Source: Phallus indusiatus (lineage: Eukaryota; Basidiomycota; Agaricomycetes; Phallales; Phallaceae). From it: a stretch of 64,000 nucleotides of DNA. Below, in pieces: positions 49,402 to 59,887 of this stretch; within the stretch, counting starts at the first letter, position 1; each line of letters starts with the position of its first letter. The position numbers were made by a program, and so were the translations under genes. Under the pieces are notes generated by a model. It had not been told where the DNA came from and searched no databases. It worked only from the letters and a program-made list of their open reading frames with translations. Location: NCBI GenBank assembly GCA_027605045.1, contig JAQFWX010000008.1, positions 1,240,001 to 1,304,000 of the forward strand, written 5' to 3'.

Positions 49402-49462
49402 TATGGAAAGCAGGACTGGACAGCTTGTTTTCCCTGCAAATTTGTGACGCAACGGCACCGGC
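49402..49462 (+). repeat. Left 61-bp terminal inverted repeat candidate
   Basis: TATGGAAAGCAGG...CACCGGC. Its reverse complement is found without mismatch at 59827-59887. Confidence 0.85.
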
Positions 49463-49646
49463 AATCGGTTTTCACTCACCACACACCCTGAAGACACCGG
49501 GCACCTTACAGTGTAATTAATATTATTGCAGATTGAGCCGGTGTAGCTACTATCTGTGGAGGCGGCGGGTGGGGAGTGCGCTTACGTAAGCTGAAAAAAC
49601 TGACAGCATCTTTGCCTGTTCGCTCTTCGTGCAAATACATAGTCTA
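49463..49646. other. Non-coding interval before Helitron copy 2
   Basis: Subterminal region of the inverted-repeat element. No gene seen. Confidence 0.4.
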
Positions 49647-51512
49647 CTAGGTTTGACTGCGCGGCAAGCCGCGCCTGTGTTACAGGCTGAATCAGAATCC
49701 GTGAATTTAAGAATTATTTGTTTGAATGAATAAAATATGAATTTAATCTTTCTAAATTTGCCATTGAGAGAATACCAAGCTGAGTTAACTCCAGTTTGAC
49801 TCAGTACTTTTAAAAATATATTTCCTGTTTCGTGACAACTTGAACTTAGTTGTACTTGTTTACAGAAATAAGCTATTTTCTCAATAGCTAAACTAATAAA
49901 ATAAGTCATATTCTATGTCAAAAGATCTGATTTTGTCACAAAAATCGAAAGTGGTTTACATTGATTTATACATAAATGAGTCAAGGGGCTAACTTCACAT
50001 TTTATCAGTTTACAATTCTTTATTAACCGATAAATATGAAGTTAGCCCCTTGACTCATTTATAAATTAATGTAAACCACTTTTGATTTTTGTGACTTGTG
50101 AACATTACTACTGATGATATTCTCTAATTTCCCTTTTTATGTGAATTAACTGTTGGGTCATTCAAAACTCTATTTTTCTGCTCATTTTGAAACATCAATG
50201 ATTGGTCAATGAGGTGCAGAGTTAACTTTTAAGACAATTATGTTAGAAGTGGCATTTCTCCCAACAAACTGAAATAGATAGAAAACAGGCAATGAACAGA
50301 TTGACCACTTCTAACATAAATGTCTTAACTCTGAATGGCACCTCACTGCTTGTCTGGCATAGAATTATTGTTTTATGATATTCCATTTTATTTGAAGATT
50401 TTATCAGATAAATTATTTTAACAAAAATTCTCCTCTAAAATTCGTGTCTGACTGGTAGTAGATGAGGTGTGAAATGAGCAGTGCAAAGAATGTTGTTTTG
50501 TGCTGAAAATAAAATGCATCCGGAGTTTCACTTTTTATTTCACTGACATCAAGAAAGACAACTTGAAAACATCTGATATTAACTTTCCATTTTACCTATC
50601 ATCTCACGAATGTTGAAATACACAATGAATCATTATGAATTTGACATCTTTCTGTTGATTATTTAGCTCTTGAATGCAAATTCGGGTTTAAATTTATACA
50701 TTAACACATGTTTATTTTATTTTATAATGTACAGCCTATCTCTATATGATTTTATAACTGTGAGGGATTGAGTGAGTAGCCTTGGGAAGCAGTGGGGACA
50801 GCATATAGGCTCCTTATCCCTGTACTTTGGACTTCTATGCTCCAGTAATGTATTTCCATACAATCCTAGACTTTATCAGATTTATTCAAGAATACCATTC
50901 CTGATAGTCTCTTTAGATTATCTTCAGAAATTGTTTTGAACAGTATTTACAATTACAATGGCCTCCCATAATTTTCTTTTCCTGTCAAAAGATAGCACAT
51001 GTTAATTATTCTTAGTTCTCACAAAATCATTTTTTTTCGAACTTATAAATGGATGTTTATGCCTTCATGATGAATTTTTAGAGATATCTATCTTCTGACT
51101 ACAATTATTTCTGATCAGTTCGAAATTCGAATTGTTGATCATATTAATTTTATTTTATTTTATTCTCAGATATATTCCTGTGGCTCAGAGGTTTATTCAG
51201 TGAACTTAATGGATCTTACAGACTCTCAGTTTTATCTCTAACTAATTACTGGAGGGCCGGAAAGGCCTGGAGTTCTGCGGAGGCATTTAACTGGCGCTTT
51301 TTCTGACTGATTCAGAGTCAGACTGACCGGTGGCTCGGCTGCGCCTCGCAATTGGCTGACAGAGCTTGGATTGGATGCTCGGCTGCGCCTCACGATTGGG
51401 ACACAGCTCGGCTTTGCCTCGCACCCCCATGCGCCCCCTGCTTATGTTAATATTTACGTAATTAATTTGTCAGCTAATTCAGATTTGTCATAGTCTTCTT
51501 TTCATTTGTTGA
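49647..51512 (-). mobile_element. Non-autonomous Helitron, copy 2 (inverted, nested)
   Basis: 1866 bp, the reverse of copy 1 with small indels and point differences. On the minus strand it starts TCAACAAATG (51512) and ends CTAG (49647), with the same hairpin at 49659-49674. Flanks are A and T on its own strand, with no target duplication. It lies inside the inverted-repeat-bracketed element, so it inserted after that element. No coding sequence of its own was recognised. Confidence 0.9.
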
Positions 51513-51773
51513 TTACATCTAAAAAAAAAGGCTTACATTATACACCGGTGTGTCATAAACCAGAACTACCACCAAATTGCTACAAAGCTGTGTGACACCG
51601 GTACATAGTGCACCTGGTAAAAACCCAGGCATGGGATGGCAGTTCCACTGCACTCCCTGTACCATTGTCTATCCTCCATAGCCAACCCAAGGCATCTATG
51701 GTTGTCAGACCTGCTGTGCAGAGTTAGGAACCAAAAGGTGCATGGGCAGGGTGGGTCTAGCTGCAGGTAGGTA
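51513..51773. other. Upstream region of the dioxygenase-like gene
   Basis: Non-coding; contains ACACCGGTGTGT, a short palindrome at 51542-51553. No clear TATA box was identified. Confidence 0.35.
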
Positions 51774-53548
51774 GTGGATGTCGACACAGGACCGGTTGCT
51801 GCCCATTACGTAATCATCCCCAGCACTGTCGCCCTCCTTAATCCGAACTTAATTAAACAGCCTACCCTATATCCTTTTACTTTAATGGCACTCAGGAATG
51901 AAAGGCAAAGTAAGTTTTTTAATATGCAGCTTGAGAGAAAGCTTGAATACCTTCTAGTGGTTGTAGAGTGGGTGTCAGATACAGCTTTAATGAACGATTT
52001 ATTCCGGGGCGAGATTGTGCAAACAACAATGCAACAGCTACAGGCAATATCTTTGAAATATGGATTCTCAAAGATTAAAAAAGTATGTACATAAAGCTGT
52101 CAATTTTTTTAGTTAAAATAGTTTCCAGGTAGACCAAGTAACTGCAGTTATAGGGCGACATGCATCCTATATAGAGGGTTTGGATGGTCGCTGGATGACC
52201 TATACCGGTAAACGAAAGCTAGTAAAGGACTTTAAGAACAGTGCAAAGCGACATACAGTATGTATTTTATTTTATATTATTATACACGATCCTATGACAG
52301 CTGTAGGTCAAAGCTTTGGGCCTTAATTCGCTACCTGGTTCTGTCAAAGTACCTGGTAACAGTTATATTCGTACCAAAGATGATGGATTTCATGTAAAAC
52401 GCTGGACTCATTTGGTTGATAAAGGAAATGAAGACCTCTTTTGTGGTGATAAAAGCAACTGCTATGTTGTTGGCGAGAAGCAGGGTTGGCTGCATATTGC
52501 TGCAACAGAAAGTGCCTATATTTACGATTCAGAAGGTGAGTTTCAATGTATGGATATAAGTAAAGCTTTATTCATCATTAAAAAGGAAACCTACAAATGT
52601 TCATACTATGAAATGTGTCTGAAGATACCGATATTCTTAATGCCATCAATAAGGTTATGAATGAGGCCATTAGTGATAGGCGAGGAGTTCGGGTGAGTCA
52701 TTTTTTCTAGTTAATCTATTTGTAATACTGATATCAAGTAAATAGCCTACCGATCCTGGGAAGCAAGTTCAGTTTGGATACAATGCAGGCCCACGACACT
52801 TACGAGTTTTTGGATTCGTTCGTAATATCGTTAGTAAGAAATGGTCTACCGATATGAAATCACAAAAAGATCGGAAAATCCTTGGTATTATGTCATTGTT
52901 TTGGAATGTGGTTTTATCAAAAGCTCCAGAAGAAGCAGTCCAGCCTGTGGTCCAAGAACTTGAGGCTTCTCAATTACCATGTATGGCTAGTGAAAATGAT
53001 CAAGGTATGTACAGTCAGTGTTTCTAATTAGTATATACTTATATATAAGACTTACTAGCGAAACAGGGCTATAGCCTTGAACTGACGAATGGTATTGAAA
53101 TAACCTTCAATACTGCTATCCGGGCACCACCGGAGGGATATATTGCAATGAACTACTCATCGTAAGTTATTTTACTATATTGACTAATACTCATTATATC
53201 TTTATTCTTAGTCGAGCACATACTGATCGTACATTCGCACCTTTCGCCTTCAGCTGGCAAACATACTACAATACCGACAATCTTCCTACACTTTCTCGGA
53301 GACAAGTACCAGGGGGTAACTTTACTAATCTTACTCTAGGTGTTACTGTTGAGTCATCTGCTAATTCAATAATGGGTTTTCAACCGAAGCATTTACATGG
53401 AACAACACTTGCTCGCGAAGGATTGTATAGGGGAGGTTTACTTATAACCTGTTCATCGCATATTAAAAAAGCCTTTGATGAGGCAAATGAAATGGCAGTA
53501 CTAAATAAATCGGTAGATATTTCATTGATAGATGAAGAACAGGTATGA
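51774..53548 (+). CDS. 2-oxoglutarate/Fe(II) dioxygenase-like protein of the element
   Basis: Multi-exon gene from ATG 51774, split by short introns (for example GTGAGT at about 52693 to TAG at 52744, and GTAAGTTATT at 53162 to TTAG at 53212). Exon 1 has the helical VVVEWVSDTALMNDLF; a middle exon reads SYIRTKDDGFHVKRWTHLV and GEKQGWLHIAATES. Later exons read QFGYNAGPRHLRVFGFVRN, then NYSSRAHTDRTFAPFAFSW with an HxD, GGNFTNLTLGVTVE, and FQPKHLHGTT about 60 residues on. HxD, a downstream GG.F and an HG-type distal histidine match the double-stranded beta-helix oxygenases, including TET/JBP-like proteins carried by fungal transposons. The assignment is by pattern only. Stop at 53548. Confidence 0.45.
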
Positions 53549-53601
53549 ATCGTACATACATGTGTAATCTTTTTCTATAAAACACTTTGTCTACCTATGT
53601 A

Positions 53602-55455
53602 TTATTCTTCATCTGTGAAATCATTGATAGGAATATTGATACTATTAGGATTGTTAATATCTGGTTCATCATCTGAGAAATCATTGATAGGAATATCGAC
53701 ACTGTTTGTATCGCTAAACCCTTGCCCCTCTTCTTCAACCTCAATCTCTACTACACCCCCCATATAGGCAACCTGATTCGGATTGACTGGGTAATTTCCA
53801 CGAAGTTCCCGTAAATTGGGTGTAAGTTCCATATAATTCTCTGTACCAGTGCCATTATTCGTACCATCCTCGATAACAATCTCCGGAATACGATAAATAA
53901 AAGCAGGATCTTGGTAGATACGATGGACTTGTGTTAGAAGATCAACGAAGATGGGCCAGATATTTTGACGAGTAATGGTAGGGGAAGCCAATTGTATATA
54001 TAGTGGGCAAATAATATTAGCAAATTCCGCTGGTACTAGTGTGAAAACATGGTCGGTTGGAGGGGCAAACATTTCTCGGACTGAGTTAATAGAATCGGTA
54101 GTGATATGAACCTGAATTATCGGTTAATGAGATATCTCCAGCCATACTTTTATTGAAAAAGTACCTTATAATCAACTGTATCATAATTCTCCGGGAATTC
54201 AAAGATTAGATCTGGTCGATCATGGGGTAAGAGCTTGTTATGATCAGCTCGTTTTGGAGTAGCATTGTGTGCAGTAATCCAGGCATTCAACTCTCCCTGT
54301 AAATATGGAATAAATAGCCATCTAAATGTTAAACTGCATATTTCGATAAGGTATAGGATGATTGATTAAATCAAAGTATTCGCTTACATATCCAAAACAT
54401 CATTCGGATCATATAGATCATTATTCAGACCGAAATCTAAAAGATCTTCAAAGCCTGGAGTAAATCGACGACAAACTTGAGACCATGTTATTTCAGGTTT
54501 GATATTACTGTGTTTTGGCATCCAGCGATGTTGGCGAGTATCAGCTAGGCTGTTATCGAACATATGGCGAAGAGCAGTATGGCCATTAGCAACACCATAA
54601 TTTTCGGTTCCTGAATCACTTTGAGTAACAAGTGGAATGGCTGGAGTTTGTTATTAGTATATCGTAAAAAGATATTAATTAGATATGATGATGTTTACCA
54701 CCAAACTGGGTTACGAATTCTAAGTAATAGCCAAGAACCAGCTTAGGATTCTTATTCGTCCACCAAACTTTGATCCATAAGATCTTTCCACTATAAGGCT
54801 CAATTCCAGTATGTAGCCACAAGTGAAATCGCTTCCATTTGTCGTGTTGGTCAATAGCCCATATATCATTAACTCCTGCTGTCCAGAATTGTTTTCGTTT
54901 GAAATTCTTGGCTTTTCTAATCTCTATTCCTTCTGGTTCATAAGTATGAAAATATTCGGTTATTACTTTTCTATTATAATAGGAATTAGTATTATTAGGT
55001 TATTAATAGCATGTATACCTACCGACTAACTCGTATACCACCCTCAGAGCGACATAGCATCATCATATCACGAATTCCAGCTTTAGGAAATCGTTCTCGT
55101 ATCGAAGCTATGACTTCTTTGCTACTTTCAATGGTATGGTCCTGTTGTCGTGTACTCTTGAGGCCCAGCTTATTTCGCATTCGTTTAAAGGATTTCAAGC
55201 TATTTTGAATTAAAATACATATTAAACAATGTATTATAACATACCTCAGGCCATATTTTGTGCCATCAATATGTTTAGTTACTATCAATTCGTGGATTTC
55301 CTTGTCGGAAAGACTCATATTATAAAAGCGACGAATATGGGGCTCCAGTTCCTCAATAGGAGCTGGTTAAATCATTAATTAAAGAGTGCAATGTCAATAT
55401 CAACAAAAAAATTAAACATACGACAAGGTTTATATTGATTAGATCGTTTACTCAT
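53602..55455 (-). CDS. DDE integrase-core transposase
   Basis: Start MSKRSNQYKPC at 55455, several 45-60-nt introns, stop at 53602. The N-terminal part (SLSDKEIHELIVTKH, KSFKRMRNKLGLKSTR, IRERFPKAGIRDM) looks like a helix-turn-helix DNA-binding region. The core reads NDIWAIDQHDKWKRF (first Asp), PLVTQSDSGTENYG (second Asp) and KHSNIKPEITWSQ (Glu), at about 54860, 54640 and 54510. The downstream GELNAWITAHNATPKRADHN matches the fungal integrase-core family known from agaricomycete genomes. An acidic C-terminus carries an imperfect repeat (NDFSDDEPDINN). It converges on the dioxygenase-like gene with a 53-bp gap. Confidence 0.8.
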
Positions 55456-55652
55456 GAGTCATAAGAGTCGTGACTGTATACGATCCTATATCATTTACTT
55501 GGGATGAGCTAAGGTTCAATCTTACTGCGAAGTCCGAGGACTTATATTATTCCCGAAACATTTTCCAACTATAACCCCTACATTCATTACATTTTTTCTC
55601 CCTTTCAATATTTAAATTACTACATTATTCTTTATATTCTATAAACCAATCA
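55456..55652. promoter_or_regulatory. Shared divergent promoter region of integrase and alpha-kinase genes
   Basis: 197 bp between the two opposite start codons, AT-rich, with no other gene. The close head-to-head arrangement suggests co-expression; this is inference. Confidence 0.45.
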
Positions 55653-58600
55653 ATGGATCAAGGTTAGGAATTTATTAAATATAGCCTATATTAGTTGACT
55701 TATTTTGATTTTAGCACCAGCCAATAGGCTAGTACGTGATGTTTTTACCGAAGAAGCTGCCATACCACAAAATTGTGAAAGAAGCTCGTGCAATAAAGTC
55801 TTACCTGCAGGAACTTCACGATACCCTGTGGAAAATAGTCGTGGTCAACAGCGATGGTATTGCCAGGACTGCTTTCTTTATTTTCAAAATAAACCGACTA
55901 CTCTTAATACCAAAAGTTTGTATAACTTTATAATTTTATTTTATATATATACTTACTCAACTATCTATAGCCTGTAGTTCAACTATATTCCGACAACCAG
56001 AAAATAATACAGTAAACTATCAAGCTATTCGTACTCAAAATAACTCAGCACAGCGACATAGTATATCTTTTTAGTTTTATTAATATTTTACACTAATAAC
56101 TATTTAGGCCCAGGGATATCTAGAGTTAAAGCTATGGGCGATTCTGTCATGATCCGATTCATGACATCACTTCCGGTAACGTTACATAAACCATATCCAA
56201 TCATTTACCGTTTATCTCCGTAATCTTATCTCGCTTACGTCACTCACGATAAGACCATCGCGTTCAGTCATCTCCATCAACCTCGCAACTCGAATAGAGA
56301 CGCACCCGTCTCTCTTAACTCCTGGAACATCCGCGGAAAGCCCTTTCTAGAATATTCCACGCACGTTCCGGTTATGAGATCATAGATGACGAACGTAGGT
56401 CCATGTATGCACAGCTCCTATCCCTGCATATCTCATGTTCATCACATGAGACATCATACCCTGCATATATTGATGTAACTTACGAATCTCACGACTTGTT
56501 TGTATTTCTCTAGTTCGGAATCTATTTCGAACTGAGCTAGAATTATTTAGCTGACGTGTATATAAACCCTAGCATACACGTAGATAGTTCTTCAGACTTA
56601 ATATCGAACGTAGTTCGATATCTCTATAACAACTCTCCTTCTCTATTCTATTCATCATTGAACGTCGAGATCGTTCCTCGAGACTTGCAGCGACGGAAGC
56701 CATCCGTCGTTGCCGAGAGTTACATCTCAAAGCTTTCTTCATTATCGTCGAGCTTGATATCATTCAATACGAGATACAGCTCGCGACTCTCGAAGCTCGG
56801 AACGCACATATCCGTAACGTCCTTGACGAACTCGACGCTCGTGACGAACGTCAGGACAAATCCTAAAGAAGACTGTCGTGGCACAACCTCTTATAGGTTG
56901 AGGCCAAGTCCTGGCTATCGTCAACCAACGGTGACAGTTATTGGTGTTATATTCAGCGACTAAAATACATTACAGTATCTATTACCGTTCCCGGATATCG
57001 GTACTTGACAGATTCGAATGGGCAATCAATACCTCCAGGCTATTTCTCTGCAAGTACTTTACCTGGTTTCATGGCTAATATGGTAGCCTCACCAAATATC
57101 GGTGTTCCTCGTGAAGGAACAATTATAAATAGTGTATCTATAAGTAAGTATGTGAATCATATCACTTAATATAGCTAATAAGACTTTGTAGATGCACATC
57201 AACAAGGTGCAGCAATATCATATCAACAACCAGGCTATACATCGGTGCATAATGACTATTATTCTCAAAAGGCAGCTCTGGCTGCAGTAGCTTATAAGAC
57301 ACCTTCTTCTCGATCATCCAAAAAAACCGATCAGGCAAAAAACTCAGCATATGTATTGGTCCATGCTGGATTATATTACGAGATCAAAGGAAAAGCAAAG
57401 ACTCAGCTGGTAAATGTAAGTTCGTATGTAATCCTATATTTGAACTGAGTTGATTTATTCGATATTAGAATGTCCACAAAGGCCTTTCTGATATACCTGC
57501 CCATATTGGAACATTGGATCTAAAGCGACATATTTATAATGCTTTGATGCCAGCATTTATTGCTGATATGGGATTCAGTATTCCAATTGATGAACTTCGC
57601 CTTGTCCGGCCCCCTGCACACGAGATTCTAGATGATAATCCTAAGTCGGAAGATGCAATCTGGCCATTCTTTCAGAACTCTAAAGCCAATAGTAACCTCA
57701 AGAAAGCTGGATTGACATTGCAACTCGTGATAGGTGCGAATAAATGGACAGAAATATGTGAGAGGATGGAAAAGGTAAGTAATATATACTGTATATTATT
57801 ATTACTAAAGTTTCAATAGTCGACTGAGTCTGACTCTGACTCTGAAACTATACCTTGGAGAGGATCGTCATCGTCTAATAAAAATCCCATATCCCAGGCC
57901 GCTAAAGTAAAAGTTCCTTAATAAAAACGACTGTAGCTAAATCTTTTTCTAGAAACTGCAGATTAAGCAGACCAACCAACAATCAGTTTCTGAGGTTCCC
58001 AAACAACAGCCAGTTCCTGAGGTTTCCAAACAACAACCAGTTCAGGTTTTCGAACAACATTCAGTTCCCGAGGTTTTCGAACAACATCCAGTTCCTGAAA
58101 CTTCCAAACAGCGACTAGTTTCTGAACAGCAAGCTATTTCAGGTGTACTTGATATGTCAAGTGAGAGTATTGGTTCCAGTCGTAAACGATCTGTATGTTA
58201 TGGTAATACTTAAAACCGAGCCTACAACTTAACATGGTTATTAGTGTACGACTACGATATTACCATCGGAGGAACCAAAAAAAAAAGTCGCAGCTACTAT
58301 GACTTGGAAATCTCCAGATCGTACTGCATTATCTAAAGCATTTGCCAGATCAGCATATACAGTTAGTTCTATTGCAGGTATGAATATCTGATACTTCTTA
58401 TGTTATTATGCTGATCCAATATAGATATTGAGATTGCCAGTTTTCCGGTCGATTTGATTCCAATACCACATGTCAACTTCGCTGATCTCCAGGACATTCG
58501 GGACGATCCTTTTTCTCTAAATAATTGTGGTCAGGGAAAGTTATTTATTCCTGAAAAAAAAGCTTTGGGATCAGGCACATTCAAAACTTGCCATATTGCC

Positions 58601-59432
58601 AATTTGATTGTTACGAAACAGCCAGAACATGGGCAGATTTCTTGGTCGGCTGTCGACACATTGGTCTCCAAACAATTTTTCAAGAAACTTGTTACTGAAG
58701 GTCCAACTACCCAGGTCACAATTTTGCGAACACCTGGCATACCCGACCTTACATTTTCACTTCGCGAAGCACTCTCGCTGTTATGGGCAGATTCATTGAT
58801 GGGGATGACTTATAGCTATATTAATTCTATAGAACATTCATTGAGCATACCCAAAGTGAGTTGTATGGCTATTCACTATTAATACTAATAACGAATTGTT
58901 AAGGTAAAATATGTCGATGCCATCATTGCTCGGACTCAGAATCCACAAACTCATTCAGTCAAAACTATGATTGTTGAACAATATATCCATCCTGAAAAGG
59001 ATGGACCATTTCGGAAATTCATTGTTAATGCTAATGCAACTCCGATTGTCCCAGAAGGACACCCTGACTATGAGCTATCGCAGTTTCTTTGTTCGGTTCA
59101 ACACATACAGTGGGATAAAACTGGAGGCCTGGCATTTGTAAGTGACTTTCAGGGTATGTCTAATGAATATTAAAGTGAAATCGTATACACTAAATGAATA
59201 TTAGGTGGAAATGAAATTTTGACAGATCCTCAGATAATGACCCATCCGTAAGCTGTAATGTTCATATTATCATCAACTGTCTAAGTTAACTCTTTTTAGA
59301 CAACTGCAGGCACAATTTGGGGAAGGGAATGTCCCTGAATGTTTCAAGCGATTCCCTGATCAGCATGTCTGCAATCATTATTGTACTGCTTTCAATCTCC
59401 CTGAACCCCAACCTTATAGCGAGAACATCTGA
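55653..59432 (+). CDS. Zinc-finger alpha-kinase
   Basis: Start MDQ at 55653, with an intron right after codon 3 (GTTAGG...TTTTAG). Exon 2 has a zinc site, NCERSSCNKVLP and YCQDCFLYFQ. The middle is low-complexity and Q/P-rich with repeats (VPKQQPVPEVSKQQPV, about 57985-58100). The alpha-kinase domain spans about 58430-59430: GSGTFKTCHIAN, TMIVEQYI with FRKFIVNAN, LAFVSDFQGGNEILTDPQ, FGEGNVPECFKRF and HVCNHYC, the C-terminal zinc site of MHCK/EF2K-type kinases. It should phosphorylate serine/threonine in helical contexts, as known for the family. A probable insertion at 56144-56955 interrupts the N-terminal half, so this copy may be inactive. Confidence 0.75.
56144..56955. mobile_element. Probable solo LTR or other insertion in the alpha-kinase gene
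   Basis: About 810 bp with base composition and content unlike its surroundings, containing a TATATAAA box (about 56559). Similar bases flank it (GCGATT at 56138-56143, GCGACT at 56956-56961), a possible diverged target duplication. The inner TGTCA (56145) and TGACA (56932-56936) could instead mark the ends. Boundaries are uncertain, and it could be an unusually long intron. Confidence 0.4.
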
Positions 59433-59826
59433 AATACAGACTGTCACAATGATTTCGGCTGCTCTGGAGTTATGTGCTCCTTTTTTTTATTGTCTGCTTC
59501 CAATTTCGTACACATTGTTAATCACTTCTCATTAAGTTTACTTTCATTAAATCTACTTTCGTTATCCATGTCTCCCTTTTTTAATGTACTAACCAATAGG
59601 TCGATACCCTTTCTTAACTATTCAAAAAATTTATTCTTTAACCAACAGGTCAATACCCATTCTTAACTAGCCGGTTTAATATATTTGCCTTTTCACATAT
59701 AATCTTGATAATTTTTTTGGGTCTGCAAATGTTATTGTAACTTGAGTGCGACAGCTTATATACTACATCATCAAAATGTCCGAAAAATCAAAGCAGTTCT
59801 TGAGGTCCTATTGATCAAAAATGATC
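59433..59826. other. 3' non-coding region of the element
   Basis: AT-rich. Contains a direct near-repeat AACCAATAGGTCGATACCC / AACCAACAGGTCAATACCC at about 59591 and 59640. No gene recognised. Confidence 0.45.
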
Positions 59827-59887
59827 GCCGGTGCCGTTGCGTCACAAATTTGCAGGGAAAACAAGCTGTCCAGTCCTGCTTTCCATA
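59827..59887 (-). repeat. Right 61-bp terminal inverted repeat candidate
   Basis: Exact reverse complement of 49402-49462. Confidence 0.85.

Larger units (their letters stand above)
49402..59887. mobile_element. 10.5-kb inverted-repeat-bracketed element: DDE integrase, dioxygenase-like and alpha-kinase genes
   Basis: Bounded by a perfect 61-bp inverted repeat (49402-49462 and 59827-59887). Inside are three multi-intron genes absent from other blocks, AT-rich intergenic DNA, one nested Helitron and a possible nested solo LTR. The integrase gene could supply transposase. The flanks show only an imperfect candidate target duplication (TCCACAGA before, TCCATCAGA after). An open frame reads across the left boundary (HQQIVHRLWKAGLDSLFSLQ), so the repeat could instead be a duplicated host fragment. 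The bracket and gene content are seen; mobility is inferred. Confidence 0.6.

Noticed and set aside
49260..49520. Plus-strand ORF crossing the left inverted repeat (HQQIVHRLWKAGLDSLFSLQ)
   Set aside because: It looks protein-like, but I found no known family, and it spans the proposed element boundary. Kept only as a caution against the TIR reading.
45567..51512. CRISPR array or large palindromic replication origin
   Set aside because: The inverted structure is fully explained by two Helitron copies; no short spaced repeats occur.
55705..55977. Stand-alone zinc-finger protein
   Set aside because: Splice signals and phase connect it to the downstream alpha-kinase exons, so it is treated as the N-terminus of that gene.
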